Below, piece after piece: positions 43,962 to 52,948 of a stretch of 64,000 bases of DNA. Within the stretch, counting starts at the first letter, position 1, and each line of letters begins with the position of its first letter. The DNA comes from Xenorhabdus ishibashii. Its GTDB lineage: Bacteria > Pseudomonadota > Gammaproteobacteria > Enterobacterales > Enterobacteriaceae. The stretch is taken from contig NZ_NJAK01000001.1 in NCBI RefSeq assembly GCF_002632755.1, forward strand, positions 1-64,000, in the 5' to 3' direction. The notes beneath the pieces are model-generated. The model searched no databases and had not been told where the DNA came from. It was given only the letters and a program-made list of their open reading frames with translations. A program made the position numbers and the translations under genes.

Positions 43962-44705
43962 TTAAAAATGGTACTGTAATCCAAGATCGAGACTGTAGTT
44001 TCGGTTTTCAATCCCGATAGAATCATCACCTAAATCTTTAGTGTAGTCCGCATCATAATAGGTGAACTTCGTTTTGCCTTTACCTTCGCGATATTTATTC
44101 CAGATAAATGCTGTATACACCTTCGTATTTTGCGTTAAATAATAACCAGCTTCTATACTGGCATCGAAGTAATGCACATTATCAGATCGCTGAGGAAGGG
44201 TTAAGCGACGCATATAGTGCTCGTCGTTACCCCAGGCTTTTACCCACGGGCTATATTTTAGTAAAAAATTAAATTCAAAATCCTGATAACGATATTGTCC
44301 AGATAATCCAATATATGGCACGCTATATTTTTGTTTATAGCCAACACCGACCATCCCTGTAGAAAACTCTCCGATATTAGCACTATTATCATAGATATAA
44401 TGATCACCATAAGCCGTCCAACTGAAACGTGTTTCCTGATAACCTAATACCGCCCCTAATTTGTAATTAGATTGTTTAATTAACCAACCTGCGGCATTTA
44501 AATCATCAACCATTTTGCTATCACTTGACGATAATCTGGCCCAACCATCAGCATTCACGGTCAGACTATCAAGGGGAGTCCAGAAAACTTTGCCTCTGGC
44601 AATCAGAGCATCGCCAATTTTCCAATCCAATTGTGATAGAGCAGGTGTTGCCATGATCCCAAAGGAAAAAGTCAATAATGAAGTAGCTATCAATATTTTT
44701 TTCAT
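43962..44705 (-). CDS. Omptin-family outer membrane protein with a missing active-site loop
   Basis: A 247-residue beta barrel (omptins are about 310). Signal peptide MKKILIATSLLTFSFGIMATPA. QLDWKIGDALIARGKVFW and GYQETRFSWTA are typical. The His/Asp part NDEHYMR (D161, H163) is present. Two regions are missing: the first strand after the signal, and the part after KMVDD (65-68), where OmpT has WMNS... with Asp83 and Asp85. Therefore likely inactive as a protease or altered. Confidence 0.8.
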   Translation of the reverse strand: MKKILIATSLLTFSFGIMATPALSQLDWKIGDALIARGKVFWTPLDSLTVNADGWARLSSSDSKMVDDLNAAGWLIKQSNYKLGAVLGYQETRFSWTAYGDHYIYDNSANIGEFSTGMVGVGYKQKYSVPYIGLSGQYRYQDFEFNFLLKYSPWVKAWGNDEHYMRRLTLPQRSDNVHYFDASIEAGYYLTQNTKVYTAFIWNKYREGKGKTKFTYYDADYTKDLGDDSIGIENRNYSLDLGLQYHF

Positions 44706-44951
44706 AATTATTAAAACCTTACCAAAGTATGGATTGAATTTTTATAATTTCTGTTATCTTGATAGCTATCCATAACCATAATAGATAATTTATTTAACTA
44801 TCAATGACAGAAATAATAATATCTTATGTATATTACTTTTATCGTTATATGCTTATAGTTTAAGATTATACTCTTTTCGCTATTTTTCATTTTTTAGGTA
44901 AAGTTTTTTTAACCAAAACTTAAAGCCACTGTATTTAATTACATAAAACTC

Positions 44952-44977
44952 AACGACCTGCTTTATAGCAGGCCGTT
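44952..44977 (-). terminator. Terminator after the HutD/Ves gene
   Basis: CCTGCT-TTAT-AGCAGG with outer ACG/CGT pairing; T-rich in the minus direction. The interval 44706-45007 holds otherwise only the omptin promoter region. Confidence 0.6.
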
Positions 44978-45007
44978 AATTATATTAATTTTTTATGATT
45001 ACCCCAT

Positions 45008-45577
45008 TCAGCCAATCGGACGTAAATCAACCCACAATAGCTGGCTATCTGCAATCAATGGCTTAATTACCCCTTCTCGTATATCCGGCAACCACCATGC
45101 ACCTTGACCAAAAGCAAGCTGTACACAATTCGCTCCTGTCATTTCCCAACGTCCTTTTAAAACATAAAGTACGCCACTATGTGATGTTGGCAGTAAACGT
45201 TCATCAGAAATAACGGAAATCTCAGAAGCCCAACATGAACGACGAGTCATGATATTGAAACACTGAACAGAGCCATCCAATAATTCCGCATGGGTCAAAA
45301 TATCACCGGAAAAGTTAAATGGAGCCATCTTTTTCACTAATTCGTGCTCCAAAAAACCTGGGCTAGTTAAACGGAACCCCTTTCCTTTTAATAAAAGGAT
45401 TGAGCATTCAACATCAGGGAGTTGTCCTAATACCCCGCTTTGATGGATAGTCGTAAAACAAGCTCTCCAAGAGAAATCATCAGACACAGGCCAGCAAACA
45501 ATATCCCTTGTTTCGCCCCCACCTCCAGACCATTGCACTCTTGGTAATGTTGCATAATCGAAGCATTTCATTTTCAT
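45008..45577 (-). CDS. HutD/Ves-family cupin protein
   Basis: A 189-residue HutD/Ves-like protein: WSGGGGETRDIVCWP, DFSWRACFTTIHQSG, FNIMTRRS, GQGAWWLPD. Two cupin folds are expected. In E. coli Ves is a cold and stress-induced protein of unknown role; HutD is linked to histidine use. It follows the MocR-type regulator on the same strand. Confidence 0.8.
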   Translation of the reverse strand: MKMKCFDYATLPRVQWSGGGGETRDIVCWPVSDDFSWRACFTTIHQSGVLGQLPDVECSILLLKGKGFRLTSPGFLEHELVKKMAPFNFSGDILTHAELLDGSVQCFNIMTRRSCWASEISVISDERLLPTSHSGVLYVLKGRWEMTGANCVQLAFGQGAWWLPDIREGVIKPLIADSQLLWVDLRPIG

Positions 45578-45703
45578 GCCACTCCCTCACCACTTTAAAA
45601 TTTTGTTTACCGAGCTAAAAAACAACCAATATCAACTTGTTAACCGGAACATTGGCAAATAATTTTCCCTGCGACAATATTGAGACAGTTAAAGTGTGAT
45701 TGA

Positions 45704-47125
45704 TTACCTACATTCCTTTAAAAGCATATGGCACATATTCCCCAATTCTTTCATTGCCAAAGCCTGAGTTTCATTCCAGGCAAATGAAGTATTCAAGCGA
45801 AAAGCATGATCAAACTGAATGCTAGTGGAAAACATGCTACCTGGTGCAATGCTGATATTCTTTGCTAATGCCAACTGATAGAGTCGGTTAGCATTAAAAG
45901 GTGGTTCAAATTCCAGCCAGAGAAAATAACCACCATGTGCACTGTTTACTTTCACGGATTGGGGAAAGTATTCACTAATTGCCCATAGCATCCGATTTTG
46001 CCGTTGTTCCAATTGCCGCCTCAATCGACGCAGGTGGTTGTCATATCCTCCCTGCGCCAAATAGTCCGCAATTGCCAATTGCGTCGGCGTACTGGCAGAT
46101 ACCGTACTCATCATCTGCAATTGCTGAATTTTTTGCGCATGTTTGCCTGCTGCAACCCAACCTACCCGATAACCAGGGGCAAGGCATTTTGAAAATGATG
46201 AGCAATGCATGAAATTATTTTCAGTATCCCATGCTTTTATTGGTGCCGGAGGCTCCTGCCCGAAATACAATTCACCATATACATCATCTTCAATCAGGGT
46301 TATCTGGTTTTGGTTCAAAATCCCTACTAATCGCTGTTTATTTTCAGGAGGCATTGTACAGCACAGTGGATTTTGAAAACGCGACATTAACCAGCAGGCT
46401 TTTATTGGATATTTCTGCACAACTTCTTCCAAACTATGCAAATCAATGCCTGTCTGAGGATCTGTCTTAATGGCAATGGCTTTCAAACGTAACCGTTCTA
46501 TCGCTTGCAACGCTCCATAAAAAGCGGGTGATTCAATCACCACCCAATCTCCCGGTGAAGTGACAGATTGCAAACTAAAACTTAATGATTCCATTGCTCC
46601 GGCGGTAATAACAACTTCCTCAGGGGAAACATGGATGCCGTGGGCAGCATAACGGCGGGATATATTACGCCGTAACTTTTCATTACCTGGAGGCAAATTT
46701 GCCAGCGAACTGTGTGGCACAAAACGGCGAGCGACTGAAGCCAGTATTTTTGACAATTTAGGTTCGACCAATAGAGAAGGATCGGGAAATGCTGAACCGA
46801 AAGGAATAATTTGCGGATCTTTGCATGCCTGTAAGACATCAAATATGGAAGCACTGATCTCCACATTTTCACTTAGATTTAGCCCCTTTCCGCCTTTTGC
46901 CGCCGCAAAGGGTTTTAATCGAGTGGCAACGTAATACCCTGATTGTGGGCGCGCCACGATCCATCCCTGACTTTCCAGCAATTGGTAGGCTTGTAGCACA
47001 GTCATCAAACTCAAGCCTGAAGATTTCACTGACTCCCGCAACGAAGGCAATCTGTCACCCACTAGCCAAATATCGTCCTCTATTTGTTGGCGGATCATTC
47101 CAGCCAATTGTTCGTAACGCGTCAT
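45704..47125 (-). CDS. MocR-type transcriptional regulator (GntR plus aminotransferase)
   Basis: A 473-residue protein. N-terminal GntR winged helix (RYEQLAGMIRQQIEDD ... DRLPSLRESVKSSGLSLMTVLQAYQLLESQGWI), then a type-I aminotransferase domain with EDDVYGELYFG and the PLP-lysine region SSFSKCLAPGYRVGW. MocR regulators sense PLP or amino-acid-like ligands. It lies upstream of the HutD gene on the same strand, which may be a target. Confidence 0.9.
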   Translation of the reverse strand: MTRYEQLAGMIRQQIEDDIWLVGDRLPSLRESVKSSGLSLMTVLQAYQLLESQGWIVARPQSGYYVATRLKPFAAAKGGKGLNLSENVEISASIFDVLQACKDPQIIPFGSAFPDPSLLVEPKLSKILASVARRFVPHSSLANLPPGNEKLRRNISRRYAAHGIHVSPEEVVITAGAMESLSFSLQSVTSPGDWVVIESPAFYGALQAIERLRLKAIAIKTDPQTGIDLHSLEEVVQKYPIKACWLMSRFQNPLCCTMPPENKQRLVGILNQNQITLIEDDVYGELYFGQEPPAPIKAWDTENNFMHCSSFSKCLAPGYRVGWVAAGKHAQKIQQLQMMSTVSASTPTQLAIADYLAQGGYDNHLRRLRRQLEQRQNRMLWAISEYFPQSVKVNSAHGGYFLWLEFEPPFNANRLYQLALAKNISIAPGSMFSTSIQFDHAFRLNTSFAWNETQALAMKELGNMCHMLLKECR

Positions 47126-47563
47126 ATGTTTGGCCTTTGTCTAAACTGTTATAGGTATAAAATAAAAAATTTTCGATATTATACTTGGGATTTTCAGAAA
47201 CAGAAATCACTCTATGATTAGAATAAATAGATTCACCTGAAAAAGATAATTCCTACATATCTGCGCTTAGACATTTCGTAATAAGTAATAAATATTAATT
47301 AATGAATTTTTCAATACTGTTAAAAATGGATTTATTATTAATAAAATACTTCTCTATAATTTTCTCACAAATACATTCTAAGGGGAAAATAATGGGTTAT
47401 TTCAGCATTCATGGTTTTCTTTTTTTGAATAAAAATCCTGAATATCTCACAACAAAATAGTGGGTTAATCAGCTCATTAGAGCAAGCTAAGCTCGCGTTC
47501 AGAACTAATTTAGGATAGCATCTGCCCTTTTTAAAATTTCCACGATTAAATATGAGGAAACCT
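47126..47563. other. Intergenic region before yegD
   Basis: AT-rich, 438 bases. A possible 22-codon ORF is at 47392-47460 (MGYFSIHGFLFLNKN...) with AAGGGG upstream, which could be a leader peptide but is too short to support. Confidence 0.3.
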
Positions 47564-48916
47564 ATGTTCATCGGTTTTGATTATGGCACATCAAATTGCG
47601 CGGTTGCAGAAATGATCGAAGATACACCGCAACTAATTGCTATTGAAAATGGTAGTTTCTATATGCCTTCTGCTTTGGCTGCACCGACCAGAGAAGCCGT
47701 TTCTGAGCATTTATTTCGCCACTGGAATATCAAACCAGGCAATCAAACAGGTGAGCAATTACTTCGTAGCGCGATCACGGCAAACCAAGAAGAAGGCATT
47801 GAACTTTTGCCAGATGATCTCGCATTTGGACAAAAAGCATTAGCTCGATATTTGGAAGATCCTCAAGATGTTTATTACGTTAAATCACCAAAGTCTTTTC
47901 TGGGTGCTATGGGGTTAAGAGATACTCAAATCAGTTTTTTTGAAGATCTGGTTTGTGCCATGATGGCAAATATCAAACAACAAGTAGAAACTAATAAACA
48001 GCAAGCTGTCGAAGATGTCGTCATTGGCCGCCCAATCAATTTTCATGGGCGTGGCGGTGATAAATCGAATCAACAAGCTAAAGGTATCTTATTTAATGCA
48101 GCAAAACGAGCAGGTTTTCGCAATATTGAATTCCAATTTGAACCAGTAGCAGCAGGCTTGGAATATGAAGCCACATTAACAGAAGATAAAACGGTATTGG
48201 TTGTCGATATTGGCGGTGGAACAACAGATTGCTCGGTTATTCAAATGGGACCAAGCTGGCGAAACCTATCTGAACGCAATGACAGCTTACTAGCGCACAC
48301 AGGTCAACGTATCGGGGGAAATGATTTAGATATTAATCTCACTTTTAAACAACTCATGCATCCTTTTGGATTAGGCAGCAAAGTTACCTCAGGGATTGAC
48401 ATGCCACTGACGCAGTTTTGGAACCCGATTGCCATCAATGATATACAAGCCCAGAAAGAGTTCTACTCTCGCCAGAATTTAACGGCATTAAAATCCTTGC
48501 ACAGAGATGCTCAAGAACCCGAAAAACTCGCACGCTTATTGAAAGTGTACCAAGAAACATTGGGATACAGCCTGGTTCTCAGTGCAGAGGAAGCCAAAAT
48601 TGCTCTTTCAGGACAAGCTGAGTGTCGTGTTAAGCTCAATCTATTATCAGAGATAATTGAAATTGATATTCAACGTGATCAGATGATTGCGGCAATCGAT
48701 TCCACTAAAGAGAAGATGGCAAAATTGGTTAGTGAAGCTGTGGCACAAAGTGGAACCCAACCTGATGTGATCTTTATGACAGGTGGCTCAGCCAATTCCC
48801 CTATTTTACGCCAGGCAATTGAACAAAAATTGTCAGGTATCCCGCTGGTTGGGGGTAATTACTTCGGTTCAGTAACAACAGGTCTGGCACGCTGGGCAAA
48901 AATTTGTTTTGCTTAA
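47564..48916 (+). CDS. yegD: Hsp70-family chaperone-like protein YegD
   Basis: A 450-residue actin/Hsp70-fold ATPase from ATG 47564 (MFIGFDYGTSNCAVAEM), chosen as in E. coli YegD. Phosphate loops FDYGTSNC and VDIGGGTTDCS, and MTGGSANSP near the C terminus. It lacks the substrate-binding domain of DnaK. Function in the cell is unclear. Followed by a strong terminator. Confidence 0.92.
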   Translation: MFIGFDYGTSNCAVAEMIEDTPQLIAIENGSFYMPSALAAPTREAVSEHLFRHWNIKPGNQTGEQLLRSAITANQEEGIELLPDDLAFGQKALARYLEDPQDVYYVKSPKSFLGAMGLRDTQISFFEDLVCAMMANIKQQVETNKQQAVEDVVIGRPINFHGRGGDKSNQQAKGILFNAAKRAGFRNIEFQFEPVAAGLEYEATLTEDKTVLVVDIGGGTTDCSVIQMGPSWRNLSERNDSLLAHTGQRIGGNDLDINLTFKQLMHPFGLGSKVTSGIDMPLTQFWNPIAINDIQAQKEFYSRQNLTALKSLHRDAQEPEKLARLLKVYQETLGYSLVLSAEEAKIALSGQAECRVKLNLLSEIIEIDIQRDQMIAAIDSTKEKMAKLVSEAVAQSGTQPDVIFMTGGSANSPILRQAIEQKLSGIPLVGGNYFGSVTTGLARWAKICFA

Positions 48917-48923
48917 CCGGCTA

Positions 48924-48953
48924 AGCAGGCTCGATAATACTGAGCCTGCTTTC
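48924..48953 (+). terminator. Terminator of yegD
   Basis: AGCAGGCTC-N9-GAGCCTGCT perfect 9-bp stem followed by TT. The remainder of the gap to 49446 is AT-rich and shows no gene or structure I can support. Confidence 0.8.
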
Positions 48954-49446
48954 ATATTATTGACAATTCCACCCCACTGCGTTTTTTAGAGAGGTAAATT
49001 GGTTCATCATCTCTATACATTAATTGACTCTATAGAGTTAAGGGAGTATCGTGAATTTTAGGTAACCATAATCGCCAAAAGTGAGTTCTGATGGTCATCA
49101 TCTCCAATTATGTAATACTTTAACTTTACATTATAAATAACAATCTTATTGTAATTTTCATTTCTTTTACTGTGTTTTGTTTCAGATAATCTTTTAGCAA
49201 GTTTTGGGCGAGATTCAAAGCCTTAAAATTAGCATCATAATTTTTATAAATGTGCAAATCATAAAACTTATTTATTAATTTTTTATATTATAAATCAATC
49301 TTATTTTTAAAATTAAGAGAGGATTTTATATATATGTCATTCATATCATTCTTAACCTCATATATTCAGTCTGAATATGAAGGCGCATTGAGTATCCTAC
49401 TTTTGGGTGTATCTTTAAATAAATATAAAATAAAAGGGTAAACCAT

Positions 49447-50400
49447 ATGTATAAAAAATTCCCCAAGTCATCAAAAGTATTTAATCTGTTATGCTTTATT
49501 TTACTTACAGCACCGATTCATGGCTATGCTCAACCTTCTAATTTCGATCCATCTGACCCAGTCTATAATCATGTTAGTTTCTTCATTGAGGCAAACACAC
49601 TGCACACTAATACTCCTATGCCATATTCAGTAGTACACCATTATGGACCTTTTATGCGTTATGAAGTAAACCCACAAATGACAATTCATTTTAATATAGA
49701 AGGTGGTGAGAGTGAAGATATTCGTTTGCAGCCTCTTGTTGATGAAGCGGCTGCATATTGGAATGAAATTCTTAATAATAATGGCCTAACTATAGTACCG
49801 ATTTCATCAGGTGGTGGCATTCCAAATTTTATTATACGAACAGCGCCAACTTCTTTTTTTGGTAGTTTTCGACGTGCTATTGCAATAACACTTGATGCGG
49901 ATTTTTCAGAATTAAGAAATCTTAATAGACAATACCCTTTTATTACATCGCCTGGAATATACATTAGGCAAAGTAATGAAATAAATAGAGCAGAGTTACA
50001 ACAATTAGAAACTAACTTTGGAACCAACGACAGAACCGCTTTACTAGAAAATTTCACTTATACAGTTCTTCTCCATGAGTTTGGACATGCAGTAGGGCTT
50101 TCTCATCCAAGGCCAAGAACAAATACAATTGCGCTTTATCCACCACCAAGAGAAAGATGGCATATTGCTGATGAACTAGGTGTTGCCTCTCTTGAAACTT
50201 TACAAGATAGACCACAGCCAGCTCTTATGGAAAGTTTTCAATTTGAATTTTTGCAAGTGCTTTATCTTTATAATCGACCACAATATCAACACCTTGCAAG
50301 ACACATGATTCATTTATCCGATGGAGAGAGGCGTTGGATCCAAAACATGGTTTCTTGCACGCGTAGGTATAACCCAATTCTTCATTACAGTTTGAAATGA
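49447..50400 (+). CDS. Secreted metzincin metalloprotease
   Basis: A 317-residue protein. Signal peptide SKVFNLLCFILLTAPIHGYA. Zinc motif HEFGHAVGLSHP (H210, E211, H214, H220) is the metzincin H-E-x-x-H-x-x-G-x-x-H pattern, and PALMES at about 258-263 is a plausible Met-turn. The fold class suggests a matrixin-like (M10) enzyme. It is expected outside the cell or in the periplasm and starts a stretch of secreted genes. Confidence 0.85.
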   Translation: MYKKFPKSSKVFNLLCFILLTAPIHGYAQPSNFDPSDPVYNHVSFFIEANTLHTNTPMPYSVVHHYGPFMRYEVNPQMTIHFNIEGGESEDIRLQPLVDEAAAYWNEILNNNGLTIVPISSGGGIPNFIIRTAPTSFFGSFRRAIAITLDADFSELRNLNRQYPFITSPGIYIRQSNEINRAELQQLETNFGTNDRTALLENFTYTVLLHEFGHAVGLSHPRPRTNTIALYPPPRERWHIADELGVASLETLQDRPQPALMESFQFEFLQVLYLYNRPQYQHLARHMIHLSDGERRWIQNMVSCTRRYNPILHYSLK

Positions 50401-50450
50401 TACAATTTCTCAGTTTATTGACTATCAGATAATACGTTAATTTTGATAAA

Positions 50451-50487
50451 AACATAAAACCATCCGCATAGCGGATGGTTTTATGTT
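50451..50487. terminator. Terminator with 17-bp perfect stem
   Basis: Exact inverted repeat with 17-bp arms (50451-50467 and 50471-50487), loop ATA, T/A-rich flanks. Bidirectional between the metzincin and the minus-strand small secreted gene. Confidence 0.88.
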
Positions 50488-50610
50488 TAATGAAGCATTA
50501 ATTTTTTAAATATTTTGGTAATTATATATATCGTGGTTGCAACAAGACTCATCGCAAAGTTAGCGTTTTTTTAATGTCCAACATCCTCTATATTAATGCA
50601 ACTAAATGAA

Positions 50611-51006
50611 CTAAAAAGCATCAGGTCCAACCCACAAAGATTTAATATGATTATTGGTGTCACATTGAATTAAAGTTTTTTGTTCACTAGATGCAGCATA
50701 AATTGCTGTTGCAAGGATGGCTTGCCCTGCTGGAGTATTAATTTGATCAGCGCCCCAATACCAAGCCTGAGTACCTTTTTCATTTTTAATTTTATAAGCT
50801 GTCCAGTTTTTATTACCATCATATCCTACAGATATAGAAATAAGATAACCCGTATTGAGAGCGCAATCACTTGCAGCAGACAGACTCATCATTGGGTCAA
50901 CGATATTTAATCTAGGCTGTGCATTATTTGTAGTATCTTTAGGTGTAGCAACCGCTATGTTGCTAATTATACTCAAAAATAAAGCAAGTATATAAAATGA
51001 TTTCAT
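50611..51006 (-). CDS. Small secreted protein ending LWVGPDAF
   Basis: A 131-residue protein with signal peptide (MKSFYILALFLSIISNIAVA). The mature part YLISISVGYDGNKNW, AWYWGAD, AGQAILATAIYAASSEQKTLIQC, IKSLWVGPDAF resembles the protein at 51994-52470. Two Cys (DCALN and IQCD) may pair. Size and beta strands followed by one helix and another strand could suit an AB5 toxin B subunit, but this is only a structural impression. Confidence 0.6.
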   Translation of the reverse strand: MKSFYILALFLSIISNIAVATPKDTTNNAQPRLNIVDPMMSLSAASDCALNTGYLISISVGYDGNKNWTAYKIKNEKGTQAWYWGADQINTPAGQAILATAIYAASSEQKTLIQCDTNNHIKSLWVGPDAF

Positions 51007-51033
51007 CTTATTTGACCTCTTTATTAAAATTAT

Positions 51034-51855
51034 TTATTCATATGTAGTATATTCAATTTTCCAACTGATTGTTTTATCTTGATCAAAACAATTCGACCAG
51101 GAAAAATCAACATTATTTTTAGTTTTTATGGTAAAAGCACGATCTAAATTTGGTTTAACTTCAAATGAGCTTGGGCCAGTATCCTTGTAACAACTAGAAG
51201 TAATATATGAAATTTTTGCAATGCCGCTGCCTTTATTTTCAAACTTCATATTATCTATTGATTTTAGAATGGTCGAATGGTGAGTCACGTTAGCTTTTTC
51301 TGTGTTTTGAGTGCGAACAAGAGTTTCTTTTTTATAGTTTGTTTTATTATCAAATATTATCACTTGAAATTTATTGGATGTTGAATAGTCTCCAATAGAA
51401 GGAGAACACGCATTTTCATTTCCATCACAAATTAACCTAAGCTTAATCTGACAACCCGGCTTACTGATAAAGGTACTATACCATGAACCGAAAATCCAAG
51501 TCTTGGTTGTGTTTAGTTCAACTTCGCATGTTTCAATTTTAGGTTTAAGCTTAGGTTTAGGTTTAGGTTTAGAGCTAGTTAGCAATATATTGGTAATGGG
51601 AATTAGACTTTTTGCTAGGGGATAAACAATAAAAAAATCATTGCATTGTGAATCCCCCAAACTTTTCTCTGTATGCGACAATGGAGGTGAGTGTCCACGC
51701 CCACAATTTATCTTTCCCCCGTGATTATATGAAGCAGAATAAAGGTTGTTAACTGGATCATTTTCATTAAATGCGGCATAGCTTTGCACCGCTGAAACAG
51801 ACAGTGTAAGACTTAGAAGAAATATCGCCTGTGATCGTTTCAAAAAAAAATTCAT
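51034..51855 (-). CDS. Secreted Cys-rich protein, domains B then A
   Basis: A 273-residue secreted protein: signal peptide (AIFLLSLTLSVSAVQSYA), an N-terminal unique part, a KPKPKPKLKPK linker near residue 98, domain B (about 107-172, CEVELNTTKTW ... CQIKLRLICDGNENAC) and domain A (about 193-273, KFENKGSGIAKISY ... SNCFDQDKTISWKIEY). Domains match the 186-residue gene at 40640 in the opposite order. Unknown function. Confidence 0.65.
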   Translation of the reverse strand: MNFFLKRSQAIFLLSLTLSVSAVQSYAAFNENDPVNNLYSASYNHGGKINCGRGHSPPLSHTEKSLGDSQCNDFFIVYPLAKSLIPITNILLTSSKPKPKPKLKPKIETCEVELNTTKTWIFGSWYSTFISKPGCQIKLRLICDGNENACSPSIGDYSTSNKFQVIIFDNKTNYKKETLVRTQNTEKANVTHHSTILKSIDNMKFENKGSGIAKISYITSSCYKDTGPSSFEVKPNLDRAFTIKTKNNVDFSWSNCFDQDKTISWKIEYTTYE

Positions 51856-51993
51856 GCTTTTAATTTCCTTTGATTTTTTGAAATATAATGTTTTTTACAT
51901 CTAGCGGTTTACTTTGGGATTATAAACATTCACCTTCCGCCGCCATTATCTTTCAACGCAAACTTTGTTAACCTCATGATATGCATCTCTACA

Positions 51994-52470
51994 TTACCAA
52001 GCGTCAGGTCCAACCCATAAAGATTTTATGTCATAATGACCTCCACCACCTCCTATAGAGCATTGAGCAGAAATTTTTTCTCCGCTGACTGCGGCATACA
52101 TCGCTACAGTATAAATCGCTTTACCTGCATCTGTGTCTGCGTCATATAGCGTCCAATACCATTCTCGATTTTTCCTGTTTTTATCCATTACTGTAATACT
52201 TATCCTATTTTGGATATCAGCCGTATTACTTCCTCCATATCCGATCGAAATAGAGCTAACATAGCCCAAATAGTTAGCCTTATCAGTGCAATTTTTACCA
52301 TATGAAGAATTGATGAGTTCAGATTTAAGTCGAGCAGGCTCTTCTTTTGTAATAGAATTTAATTGTGTTTTGTCAGTTCCTGCATAAATGATATTTACAA
52401 TACTAAAAACCAATAAGCTAATAGTTAGTTTTAAAAAAAATTTTTTTATGTTGATCTTTATATTTTTCAT
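51994..52470 (-). CDS. Small secreted protein ending LWVGPDAW
   Basis: A 158-residue protein with a hydrophobic N terminus (FFLKLTISLLVFSIVNIIYA). Mature part includes YVSSISIGYGGSN, EWYWTLYDADTDAGKAIYTVAMYAAVSGEKISAQCS and DIKSLWVGPDAW, similar to the protein at 50611-51006. Likely a secreted pair resulting from duplication. Possibly a carbohydrate-binding oligomer subunit; unproven. Confidence 0.6.
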   Translation of the reverse strand: MKNIKINIKKFFLKLTISLLVFSIVNIIYAGTDKTQLNSITKEEPARLKSELINSSYGKNCTDKANYLGYVSSISIGYGGSNTADIQNRISITVMDKNRKNREWYWTLYDADTDAGKAIYTVAMYAAVSGEKISAQCSIGGGGGHYDIKSLWVGPDAW

Positions 52471-52948
52471 GTTGAGCCTTTATATGATAATTAATTTTTA
52501 TGATGTGATATTTAGCCCGAATTCTGGATAAGAGATGAATAAGAGGCCAGCTCCTGAAGCGAAGTTTTGGTGAACGCCGAAAACAGTTCCGGGGAGGAAC
52601 AGGCTATGAATAAGTTAGTTTAAATTTTCCGCGATGTCGACGATTTTTGTTGTTTTTTTATCCCTTAATGGACTCAGTTTTGCCTTGATAACGAATACCG
52701 TCTACTCCGCCGATAAGGCTGCATGTATCACATTGAAATTGTTCAGTTATAGTCGTTTAATTAGAAAAAATTAGCGCTAAGAATTATCCATTGCCAACAA
52801 CACACTATATGACTGGATTTCATTTAAAATTGTTATAGTCAATATATAAAAAATTGTCACTATTATACCTCATTTCCCTGTGTTCTACTTACCTATACCT
52901 TCTAACTTCGTTTACCTATATACCCAAAGATTTCAATAAGAGGTCACT
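52471..52948. other. Gene-free stretch before the cytochrome bd genes
   Basis: About 480 bases with no supported ORF and no clear repeat. The last hundred bases should contain the cydA promoter; I see no certain regulatory site. Confidence 0.35.

Noticed and set aside
46582..46872. Frames opposite or within the MocR gene
   Set aside because: Shadows of the well-supported 473-residue regulator.
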